In this document: positions 7,025 through 12,592 of the stretch, in pieces
Layout: each line of letters opens with the position of its first letter
Numbering within the stretch: position 1 is the first letter of the stretch
Assembly (NCBI GenBank): GCA_018713975.1
Contig: DVOB01000182.1
Coordinates: 1-12,592 of the forward strand
Source of the DNA: Lentihominibacter excrementipullorum
GTDB lineage: Bacteria > Bacillota > Clostridia > Peptostreptococcales > Anaerovoracaceae
Length of the DNA: 12,592 nt
Direction: 5' to 3'
Translations under genes and position numbers: made by a program
The notes under the pieces: generated by a model
Seen by the model: the letters and a program-made list of their open reading frames with translations, nothing else
Told to the model about the DNA's origin: nothing
Database searches by the model: none

Positions 7025-7524
7025 CGTATCTTCAACTCCTTGAATCTCTTCCTCGTATCGGCCGAATGACCATGGCATATAGCCGCCGCCAGCGCGTCCG
7101 CCGTATCGTCCGGCTTCGGTATTTCCTTCAGGTTCAGTATAGTCTTCACCATTATCTGGACCTGCTTTTTATCAGCCCTGCCGTAACCGACAAGCGCCTG
7201 CTTTATCTGCAAAGGCGTATATTCCTCCACATCTATGCCGCCTTTGACGCATGCCAGCACAGCCACGCCTCTTGCCTGTCCCACCATGATGGCAGTCTTG
7301 GCGTTGTTATTGAAAAACAGCTGCTCTATGGACGCTACATCAGGTCTTTCCTCGTCTATTATCTCCCTCAGAGAGTCGTAGAGGTGCGCCAGCCTGTCAG
7401 TCATTTTCATAGAAGCATCCGTTGTCACCGCTCCATATCTGCACGGCTTGAATTTGTTGCCTGTTTTCTCTATGACACCGTATCCCAGTATAGCATAACC
7501 GGGATCTATTCCCAAAATCTTCAT
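7021..7524 (-). CDS. ruvC: Holliday junction resolvase RuvC
   Basis: RuvC is the dimeric endonuclease that cuts Holliday junctions symmetrically. At 167 residues it is of normal length and carries all four acidic catalytic residues of the RNase H-like fold: D7 in GIDPGY, E67 in SIEQLFF, and D140 and D143 in PDDTADALAAA. The QARGV and EYTPLQIKQALVGYGRADKKQV segments are also typical. The start ATG at 7524 opens directly into MKILGIDPG; the ribosome binding site (AGGA, 4 bases away) is modest. It is the first gene of the minus-strand cluster and overlaps ruvA by 4 bases. A promoter with an embedded LexA-like box lies upstream, so SOS induction is likely. Confidence 0.97.
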   Translation of the reverse strand: MKILGIDPGYAILGYGVIEKTGNKFKPCRYGAVTTDASMKMTDRLAHLYDSLREIIDEERPDVASIEQLFFNNNAKTAIMVGQARGVAVLACVKGGIDVEEYTPLQIKQALVGYGRADKKQVQIMVKTILNLKEIPKPDDTADALAAAICHGHSADTRKRFKELKIR

Positions 7525-7558
7525 ATCTTCCTGGACCTGCCCCTGCTCATTTTAATCA

Positions 7559-7587
7559 AGTATATCATACAAACGTATGTTTGTCTA
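7559..7587 (-). promoter_or_regulatory. Promoter of the ruvC-led cluster
   Basis: On the minus strand TAGACA (plus bases 7582-7587) and TATACT (7559-7564) are separated by exactly 17 bases, a good match to a vegetative sigma-A promoter. The ruvC ATG follows about 35 bases downstream of the -10. The spacer contains the LexA-like palindrome. Confidence 0.7.
7570..7583. promoter_or_regulatory. LexA/DinR-type SOS box
   Basis: CAAACGTATGTTTG matches the Gram-positive LexA (DinR) consensus CGAACRNRYGTTYG at all positions but the second (A for G). One extra base on each side extends the palindromic outline. It occupies most of the -35/-10 spacer of the ruvC promoter, an effective place for repression. 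It also ends 4 bases before the -35 of the divergent argR promoter, so it could affect argR-recN too. Match seen in sequence; regulation inferred from the known SOS control of ruv and recN genes. Confidence 0.75.
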
Positions 7588-7617
7588 TTGAAAAACTTTT
7601 CACGTCTATGGTATAAT
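7588..7617 (+). promoter_or_regulatory. Promoter of argR-recN
   Basis: TTGAAA (7588-7593) and a perfect TATAAT (7612-7617) are spaced by 18 bases, with TG before the -10 (TGGTATAAT, extended -10). It points toward argR and lies back to back with the ruvC promoter. Transcription starting near 7624 would give a leader of nearly 90 bases. Confidence 0.75.
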
Positions 7618-7643
7618 TATAAGCAATATTAAATAATCATTTC

Positions 7644-7691
7644 CTCTGCCGCGGCAGCTTCCCCAAAAGGAGGGGCCACCGCCCGGCAGAG
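7644..7691 (+). other. Structured leader upstream of argR
   Basis: CTCTGCCG (7644-7651) pairs perfectly with CGGCAGAG (7684-7691), closing a loop of 32 bases that itself holds CCCC and GGGG runs able to pair around AAAAGGA. The CGGCAG motif also occurs at 7652-7657, directly after CTGCCG, so that CTGCCGCGGCAG is a 12-base palindrome. Thus CTGCCG has two possible partners. The argR ribosome binding site (GGAGAGG) starts only a few bases after the distal arm. No T run follows, so it is not a plain terminator. The pairing is seen directly; a regulatory role is speculation. Confidence 0.4.
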
Positions 7692-7711
7692 ATATTCGGA
7701 GAGGAAAAGAC

Positions 7712-8164
7712 ATGCGTATCTCAAGACAGAACAAAATACTCGAACTCATTGAAAAATACGAGATCGAGACACAGGATAAACTGGTATCGATGCTGAGGGA
7801 TTTCGGCTACGAAGTCACCCAGGCCACCATTTCCAGAGACATAAAAGAGCTTCAGCTGGTGAAGATCTTATCATCTACCGGAAAGTATAAATATGCACAG
7901 CCCTCACACGACGAAGGGCCACTGTCAGACAGGTTTTCCAACATTTTCAAGGAGACTGTGAAATCCACAGCCCATTCAGGGAACATCGTCCTCCTCAAGA
8001 CCCTTTCCGGCTGTGCCAGCGCCGCGGCGGAAGCCCTGGATTCCATCGGCCTTCCCCATGTCATAGGTTCCGTAGCGGGAGACAATACCATAATGTTCGT
8101 GGTGGACGACCCGGAAAACTCCCCTGCAGTCGTCGAGATCCTGGAAAACATGCTCAAGAGATAA
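7712..8164 (+). CDS. argR: Arginine repressor ArgR
   Basis: ArgR/AhrC is the hexameric arginine-sensing regulator that represses arginine biosynthesis and often activates its catabolism. At 150 residues it has normal length. The N-terminal winged helix-turn-helix (about 1-65) contains QDKLVSMLRDFGYEVTQATISRDIKEL, here noted by its key pair S41-R42 in the recognition helix. The C-terminal oligomerisation and arginine-binding domain follows, with SGCASAAAEALD at 99-110 and GSVAGDNTIMFVV at 119-131. The usual arginine-site GDDT appears as GDNT (D124, N125), a substitution that may be normal in some clostridial members. GGAGAGG 8 bases before the ATG supports the start. It lies 16 bases ahead of recN, an arrangement shared with B. 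subtilis ahrC-recN. Confidence 0.95.
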   Translation: MRISRQNKILELIEKYEIETQDKLVSMLRDFGYEVTQATISRDIKELQLVKILSSTGKYKYAQPSHDEGPLSDRFSNIFKETVKSTAHSGNIVLLKTLSGCASAAAEALDSIGLPHVIGSVAGDNTIMFVVDDPENSPAVVEILENMLKR

Positions 8165-8180
8165 CAGAGGTATAAGACAA

Positions 8181-9800
8181 ATGATCAGACATCTCAGTAT
8201 AAGGGATTTTGCCATCATAGAAAACGCCGAAATAGATTTTCAGGATGGTCTCAATATAATAACCGGCGAAACGGGCGCCGGTAAATCCATAGTCATAGAA
8301 GCGGTCAGCCTGGCCCTGGGAAGCCGGGCAGATACCGCTTTTGTCCGTTCAGGGAAGAAAAAAGCCCTGATACAGATGATCGCTGACCATGACGGCGAAG
8401 AATACATAATAACCAGAGAGATCTCCGCCTCAGGCAAAAATATCTGCAGGATAAACGACGAGATCGTGACCCTGACCCATCTGAACGCCCTGTGCAGGAA
8501 GCTGGCCGATATCCACGGCCAGTATGACCATCAATCCCTGCTCAATCCCGACAATCACATAAAGCTGGTGGATCTCTACCGCAAAGATCTGATATCTCCC
8601 GCAAAAGACAAAGTATCCGCAGCATATGACGAGTATTCCGCTCTTCGATCCCGCCTGAAGGCTCTGCTGGCCAATGCCGCAAGAGACAGACGGGAGCGGG
8701 ATTTCATGCAGTTCGAATTCGACGAGCTGAACGCGGCAGCTCTGAAACCGGGCGAGGACACCGAACTGGAGGAGAGAGCCGCCATGCTCCAGAACAGCGA
8801 AAGGATATACGAAAATCTGGCGGGAGCATACTATGCCGCTTCCGAGGAGGAAAGCTCCCTGCTCTCCGGCCTCAGACACATCACAGATCTGGTATCCGAG
8901 ACTTCCGCTTTTTCCACGGAGCTCGAGGCTCTTGGGAACCGTTTGAACGAGATATACTACGAATTCGAAGATATCGCCTCTTCCATAAGAGACTGCCGCG
9001 ACGGCGCCATGTTCTCTCCTGAGGAACTGGATCTGGTCATCGGCAGACTGGAAACCATCAACAAATTGAAGGCCAAACACGGAAAATCCCTGGAACAGCT
9101 GATAGAATACAGGAATGAGCTTGACGACAAACTGTCCGCCATGGAAGATGTCGACAGCACCAGGGAAGAAATGGAAAAGGAGCTGGCCGTGCTCCGCGGA
9201 CGTCTCATCGCCGCCTGCAACGAGCTTTCGGCGATCAGAAAGGAAGCCGCGTCCCGGCTGGAGGAAAAAATAACGGCAGAGCTGAAGGAGCTGAACTTCA
9301 ACGACGCGATCTTTTCCATATCCTTCAGGAAGGCCGATGCTTTCACCGCAGAGGGCTCCGACATCGTCGAATTCCTCATCAGCACCAACAAGGGCGAGCC
9401 GCAGAAACCCCTCAGCAGGATTGCCTCCGGCGGTGAAATGTCCAGGATAATGCTGGCTTTCAAGAAAATCACCGGGGACTATGACGAGATCCCTACCATG
9501 ATATTCGACGAGATCGACAGCGGTATCAGCGGTATAACCGCCAGTATAGTGGGACACAAACTGGTAGAGATAGCCCGCACCCATCAGATCATCTGTATCA
9601 CCCACCTGCCGCAGATCGCGGCCTGTGGCGCACATAATTACAGGATATCCAAAGTCTCCGACGATAAGATGACCTACACGACGGTGCTTCCACTCTCCCA
9701 CGAGGAAAAGGTGGAGGAGATAGCCAGACTCCTGGGCGGATCCAACATTACGGAGACGACCCTTAAATCAGCGGAAGAGCTGATAAACGCCTCTAACTGA
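8181..9800 (+). CDS. recN: DNA repair protein RecN (SMC-like ATPase)
   Basis: RecN is an SMC-family ATPase recruited early to double-strand breaks, where it helps hold DNA ends and supports RecA. The 539-residue protein has the expected layout: Walker A GETGAGKS at 29-36, a long Glu/Lys/Leu-rich coiled-coil region of about 150-370 with a hinge, the ABC signature SGGEMSR at 416-422, Walker B MIFDEIDSG at 440-448, and the switch histidine H475 in THLPQIA. It is a little shorter than the usual 550-570 residues but unbroken. AGAGG lies 10 bases before the ATG, and the gene starts 16 bases after argR, so the two are co-transcribed. RecN is a typical SOS gene, which makes the LexA-like box before argR relevant. 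Downstream it converges on the shikimate-kinase-like gene. Confidence 0.97.
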   Translation: MIRHLSIRDFAIIENAEIDFQDGLNIITGETGAGKSIVIEAVSLALGSRADTAFVRSGKKKALIQMIADHDGEEYIITREISASGKNICRINDEIVTLTHLNALCRKLADIHGQYDHQSLLNPDNHIKLVDLYRKDLISPAKDKVSAAYDEYSALRSRLKALLANAARDRRERDFMQFEFDELNAAALKPGEDTELEERAAMLQNSERIYENLAGAYYAASEEESSLLSGLRHITDLVSETSAFSTELEALGNRLNEIYYEFEDIASSIRDCRDGAMFSPEELDLVIGRLETINKLKAKHGKSLEQLIEYRNELDDKLSAMEDVDSTREEMEKELAVLRGRLIAACNELSAIRKEAASRLEEKITAELKELNFNDAIFSISFRKADAFTAEGSDIVEFLISTNKGEPQKPLSRIASGGEMSRIMLAFKKITGDYDEIPTMIFDEIDSGISGITASIVGHKLVEIARTHQIICITHLPQIAACGAHNYRISKVSDDKMTYTTVLPLSHEEKVEEIARLLGGSNITETTLKSAEELINASN

Positions 9801-9878
9801 CAGGCAGCGTCTCCAGCGGCCTGTTGCCCTTCCGGCTTTTCTATGCCGGTCAAAAAATTCCGGTTAAGTGTCAGACCG
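9801..9878. other. Convergent intergenic gap with weak hairpins
   Basis: The 78 bases between the recN stop and the stop of the opposing gene contain CCGGC-N8-GCCGG (9832-9849) and, for the minus strand, a weak CGGT/ACCG stem shortly before a T run at plus-strand 9852-9857. Neither is a textbook terminator. Termination of both converging transcripts probably occurs here, but I cannot assign a clear site. Confidence 0.35.
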
Positions 9879-10421
9879 TCATACTCCCGTATCCTGCAAT
9901 GCTCTCATCATATCTTCCACCGTATTCTCCACATGTCTGCCGGAACGCACTGTCAGATCGGCATATTTCCTGTACAGAGGTACCCTCGCCCTGTACAGGC
10001 TGTCTATGGTCTGCCCCTTTTCCATGGCCACTCCTCTTGTCTTTATATTACGGAGCCTCTTCTTGATGACCGGCAGCGATACCTCTATGTAGACCACGAT
10101 ACCGCTTTGCTTCAGATGCTCCATGGCCGCGTCATAGTATACAGCGCTTCCTCCTGTCGCTATCACAGTGTTTTCCACATCAACGGAGGTCAGGACACTC
10201 TCTTCCAGCTCTTTGAAAATGCCTATCCCTTCCTGGTTTATTATATCCTGAAGTCCTTTTCCCGCCTTTTCCTGTATCAGCAGATCGGTATCCAGAAAAT
10301 TCATCTTCAGAGACTTGGCCAGTATCACGCCCGTAACACTTTTACCGCAAGCCGGCATCCCTATGAGGATTATATTATCTCTCCCCCTTTTTCTTTCACC
10401 GCGGTCACTTTTTCCTCTCAT
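9879..10421 (-). CDS. Shikimate-kinase-like P-loop kinase with altered substrate-site residues
   Basis: The 180-residue protein has the shikimate kinase fold: P-loop GMPACGKS at 21-28, DTD at 44-46, TGGSAVYY at 89-96, a lid arginine R129 in KTRGVAM, and R146 in RARVPLY. True shikimate kinase phosphorylates shikimate in aromatic amino acid synthesis. Two substrate-site hallmarks deviate: the FR arginine that binds shikimate (R58 in M. tuberculosis AroK) is lysine here (F69-K70), and the GGG loop is GGS. The second substrate arginine (R136 equivalent) is kept as R146. The start overlaps the stop of the upstream DUF523/TudS-type gene by 4 bases (ATGA), with GGGGGAG 4 bases upstream. A short basic extension (about 1-14) precedes the fold. 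No other aro gene is nearby. I call it shikimate-kinase-like; another small hydroxylated substrate is possible. Confidence 0.75.
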   Translation of the reverse strand: MRGKSDRGERKRGRDNIILIGMPACGKSVTGVILAKSLKMNFLDTDLLIQEKAGKGLQDIINQEGIGIFKELEESVLTSVDVENTVIATGGSAVYYDAAMEHLKQSGIVVYIEVSLPVIKKRLRNIKTRGVAMEKGQTIDSLYRARVPLYRKYADLTVRSGRHVENTVEDMMRALQDTGV

Positions 10422-10897
10422 TCCGCTCCCCCTTCATCGCCATGTCTTTCCAACAAATCTTTCACTTCGTCCAGCTGTTCCTCCGAAAAGACCTTGAATC
10501 CGGCCTTCCGTAACAGCTCTGCCGTCAACCCCTGTCCTTCCGTCAGCTTTCCCGAAAAGCTGCCGTCATATATCCTGCTGCTGCCGCAGGATGGGCTCTT
10601 CTCCTTCAGGAGGGCGCACACCACCTGATTTTCCTCAGCCAGCCTCACGGCTTTCCTTGCTCCATTCATATACTCTTCCGTGACATCCCTTCCCTCCCGC
10701 GTTACCACCTGGTCTTCCCTTCGCTGGGCATCGACTCTGGGAACAGGAAGCCCTCCCCATACTTCCGGACACACAGGGATCAGTCGTCCCTCCTCCTTCC
10801 ACTTTAAAAACATGGGATCAGTCTCCTCCTTGGACTTCCCGTCATACCTTACGGGAACACCTCCATACAGACATTGGCTGACAAGTATCCTTTTCAT
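10418..10897 (-). CDS. DUF523 / TudS-type iron-sulfur protein
   Basis: The 159-residue protein belongs to the DUF523 family, whose characterised member TudS is a [4Fe-4S]-dependent thiouracil desulfidase that converts 2-thiouracil to uracil. The three cluster cysteines of the family are visible: C9 in VSQCLYG, C43 in PVCPE, and C104 in KSPSCGS. Other landmarks are RYDGK at 17-21, GGLPVPR at 48-54 and SGKLTEGQGLTAELL in the C-terminal part. The frame extends upstream to 10957, but family members begin like MKRILVSQCL. The ATG at 10897 has AGGA 8 bases upstream and a possible promoter just before it, so the shorter start is preferred. It is the first gene of a two-gene unit with the kinase-like gene. 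The family is firm. Desulfidase activity is extrapolated from a distant characterised member. Confidence 0.85.
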   Translation of the reverse strand: MKRILVSQCLYGGVPVRYDGKSKEETDPMFLKWKEEGRLIPVCPEVWGGLPVPRVDAQRREDQVVTREGRDVTEEYMNGARKAVRLAEENQVVCALLKEKSPSCGSSRIYDGSFSGKLTEGQGLTAELLRKAGFKVFSEEQLDEVKDLLERHGDEGGAE

Positions 10898-10916
10898 AAA
10901 CTTCTTCCTTTCGATG

Positions 10917-10925
10917 GTTATAACA
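10917..10925 (-). promoter_or_regulatory. Possible extended -10 promoter for the DUF523 unit
   Basis: On the minus strand TGTTATAAC is an extended -10 element (TG-N-TATAAC) 20 bases upstream of the ATG at 10897. I see no convincing -35, which extended -10 promoters can lack. The implied leader is very short and just includes the ribosome binding site. A promoter is expected here because the preceding gene ends at a strong terminator. Confidence 0.4.
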
Positions 10926-10992
10926 TGCCCGCGCCAGATGCGGAGACGCAAAATCAAAGATTTACCCTGAAGGGCACAGGTTGGCAGCTCAT

Positions 10993-11019
10993 AAAAAAGA
11001 GATGGCGAACCATCTCTTT
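10993..11019 (-). terminator. Strong Rho-independent terminator of ispH-rpsA
   Basis: On the minus strand AAAGAGATGG and CCATCTCTTT form a perfect 10-pair stem around a TTCG tetraloop, merging into a run of T. It begins 25 bases past the stop codon of the ispH-rpsA fusion. Because the stem begins with A residues, weaker termination in the other direction is also possible. Confidence 0.93.
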
Positions 11020-11043
11020 CATTTCGTTATGGATTTGAACTCC

Positions 11044-12592
11044 TTACGCTTCTTCCGTCTCTGCGGCAGCTTCCTCAACCGGCGCAGCTTCGTCAGCAGG
11101 TTCAGCCGTTTCAGCAGGAGCCGTCTCCGGAGCTTCGTCAGCAGCCTCGGCTTCCGCAGCTTCAACCGGCTCTTCCTTCTTGGCAGCAGGCTCTTCTCCC
11201 GGCATCGGAGGCTCTATGGTCTCTCTGATACTGAGGCTGATACGCTTTCTGTCCTTATCGATCTCCAGGATCTTAGCCTTCACGATCTGGCCTACTTCCA
11301 GTTCGTCGTTTATGTTGCCGACCCTCTTATGAGCGACTTCTGAAATATGTACCAGACCGTCGAGTCCAGGTTCCAGCTCTACGAAGGCACCGTACTCCTT
11401 GATCTGTACGACTTTACCTTCGATAACCTGTCCAACCTGATAGTTCTCATCGATCACACTCCAAGGCTCAGGCTGATTCTGCTTGAGACCGAGGGAAATC
11501 TTGCCTTTTTCCGCGTTCATGGAAAGAACCTTCACGTTGATCTTCTGCCCTATGCTGAGAACCTCCTGTGGATGCTTGAGTCTTCCCCAGGATATTTCCG
11601 AAATATGGAGCAGTCCGTCGATACCGCCGATATCTACAAATGCGCCGTAATCGGTGAATCTCATTACCGTACCCTCTACTACATCGCCGACATTGAGGTT
11701 TTCCCAAATCTCTGCGACCAGCTTCTCCTTCTCCTCGTTGAGGAAAAGCTTATGAGAGAATACCGCTCTGTTTCTTCTCTGATCCACTCTCGAAACCCTT
11801 ACTTCCATCGTCTGGCCGACAAACTCGTCAGCGTTCTCAACGTAGTGATCCGAAAGCTGAGAAAGAGGAATGAATCCCGATACTTCCTTGTATTCGGCTA
11901 TGACTCCTCCGTTTACTGTTCTAGTTACCTTAACTTCGAGTACTGTTTTATCTTCAAGTGCCTTGACGATTTCGTCCCAGTTAGCACTGATTTCCAACTT
12001 TTTCTTTGAAAGCAAGATGCCGCCGTCTCCGTCGTCTGTTTTAATGACCTTGGTCTGGATCTCGTCATCCACTTTAAAAACATCCGATAAAGTCTGTCCT
12101 TCTTCGAGACTCACCTCTGAAGCAGGAAGGATTCCATCTTTTTTGCATCCCAGATTTACAATAACTTCTTTGTCAGTAACTTGGTGAACTTTCCCCGTAA
12201 CAATTTCTCCGCCTCTAGGTAATCTGAGAGACTTTTCGATTTCGTCCATAAGATCGTTCATGTTCAATTCGTTGTTTTCAAGTGTAACATCACTCATTCT
12301 GGCAATAACCTCCTTAATAGTGCATTCGGGTGTCGAAGCACCCGCCGCTATTCCTATTCTATTACATTTTCGAAGTTGTTTCAACGGTAAATCTTCAATA
12401 TTTTCAACAAAATAGGTGTTTTTGCAGAATTTTTTGGAAATTTCGCACAGTTTCTTCGTATTGGAACTTTTTCGCCCACCTATCACTATCATCAGATCCG
12501 ATTCCTTAGCCAGTTTCTCACACGATTCCTGCCTCTTGGTAGTGGCGCTGCATATGGTGTTATTTACATAAAATGTCTTACCACTGTCGGTC
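11044..12592 (-). CDS. ispH-rpsA: IspH-RpsA fusion: HMBPP reductase C-terminus joined to S1 RNA-binding protein, partial
   Basis: The frame is open from the right edge to 11044 (515 residues visible); no start lies in the window, and the ATG at 12492 is internal. The first 110 or so residues are the C-terminal third of IspH, the last enzyme of the MEP isoprenoid pathway: ICSATTKRQ with the third cluster cysteine (visible residue 14), GGRKSSNTKKL and AGASTPECTIKEV. After a linker come four S1 domains: GEIVTGKVHQV, then a divergent one (LEVKVTRTVNGG), then GDVVEGTVMRFTDYGAFVDI and GQVIEGKVVQIKEYGAFVEL, the last two the most canonical. The protein ends in an Ala/Glu/Pro-rich acidic tail of roughly 50 residues. 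This fusion is well known in Clostridia. The S1 part likely serves ribosome-associated RNA binding. The N-terminal IspH portion, including its first two cluster cysteines, lies outside the window. Confidence 0.95.
   Translation of the reverse strand, partial: TDSGKTFYVNNTICSATTKRQESCEKLAKESDLMIVIGGRKSSNTKKLCEISKKFCKNTYFVENIEDLPLKQLRKCNRIGIAAGASTPECTIKEVIARMSDVTLENNELNMNDLMDEIEKSLRLPRGGEIVTGKVHQVTDKEVIVNLGCKKDGILPASEVSLEEGQTLSDVFKVDDEIQTKVIKTDDGDGGILLSKKKLEISANWDEIVKALEDKTVLEVKVTRTVNGGVIAEYKEVSGFIPLSQLSDHYVENADEFVGQTMEVRVSRVDQRRNRAVFSHKLFLNEEKEKLVAEIWENLNVGDVVEGTVMRFTDYGAFVDIGGIDGLLHISEISWGRLKHPQEVLSIGQKINVKVLSMNAEKGKISLGLKQNQPEPWSVIDENYQVGQVIEGKVVQIKEYGAFVELEPGLDGLVHISEVAHKRVGNINDELEVGQIVKAKILEIDKDRKRISLSIRETIEPPMPGEEPAAKKEEPVEAAEAEAADEAPETAPAETAEPADEAAPVEEAAAETEEA

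Noticed and set aside
6236..7069. Plus-strand open frame of 277 codons opposite ruvA and ruvB
   Set aside because: It is a shadow of two well-conserved genes in the other direction.
7612..7640. ARG box overlapping the argR promoter
   Set aside because: The AT-rich stretch has only scattered resemblance to the ArgR operator; I could not find two symmetric half-sites.
8430..9701. Open frame of 423 codons on the minus strand, antisense to recN
   Set aside because: It has no recognisable motif and lies wholly opposite recN, whose motifs are complete. Long antisense frames are a by-product of this codon usage.
11080..11200. Direct repeats in the end of rpsA
   Set aside because: The repeated AGCTTCGTCAGCAG-like segments simply encode the Ala/Glu/Pro-rich tail and are explained by low-complexity coding.

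Overview
The window reads as a piece of ordinary chromosome from an anaerobic Bacillota, most likely class Clostridia. The best clue is an ispH-rpsA fusion (4-hydroxy-3-methylbut-2-enyl diphosphate reductase joined to ribosomal protein S1), which is characteristic of Clostridia. The ruvCAB-queA-tgt and argR-recN groupings and the strong AGGAG-type ribosome binding sites agree with this. Base composition is moderate, near half G+C by eye. I see no transposase, phage gene, CRISPR array, rRNA or tRNA.

Layout, left to right. (1) 1-845, minus strand: a TetR-family regulator cut by the left edge, preceded by a 73-codon remnant of a flavoredoxin-type flavin reductase. The remnant looks like an in-frame internal deletion that kept both ends of the protein. 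A perfect palindrome, TTGACA-N3-TGTCAA (868-882), lies upstream and is a good candidate operator for the regulator. (2) 846-1203: about 360 bases without a convincing gene, holding a strong minus-strand terminator (1020-1046) and a structured segment with two competing stems (1121-1177). (3) 1204-7524, minus strand: ruvC-ruvA-ruvB-queA-(hypoxanthine-DNA glycosylase)-tgt-rlmD, transcribed right to left. It covers Holliday-junction branch migration and resolution, two late steps of queuosine-tRNA synthesis, removal of deaminated purines from DNA, and 23S rRNA methylation. (4) 7525-7711: a divergent regulatory region with a promoter on each strand and a near-consensus Gram-positive LexA/DinR box (7570-7583) inside the ruvC promoter. 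(5) 7712-9800, plus strand: argR-recN, the arginine repressor and the SMC-like double-strand-break repair ATPase. (6) 9879-10897, minus strand: a shikimate-kinase-like protein overlapping a DUF523/TudS-type protein by 4 bases. (7) 11044-12592, minus strand: the ispH-rpsA fusion with its own strong terminator, cut by the right edge.

How the parts fit: the central 6.5 kb plus recN form a DNA-repair block around one SOS-type operator. RuvABC processes Holliday junctions, RecN acts early in double-strand-break repair and the glycosylase removes hypoxanthine. The queuosine genes queA and tgt and the rRNA methyltransferase rlmD share the minus-strand cluster and may be partly co-transcribed with the repair genes. 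I found no clear unknown system. The more unusual points are the shared LexA box, the collapsed flavin reductase beside its putative operator, the two rearrangeable RNA structures, and the shikimate-kinase-like protein whose substrate-site residues depart from the family.
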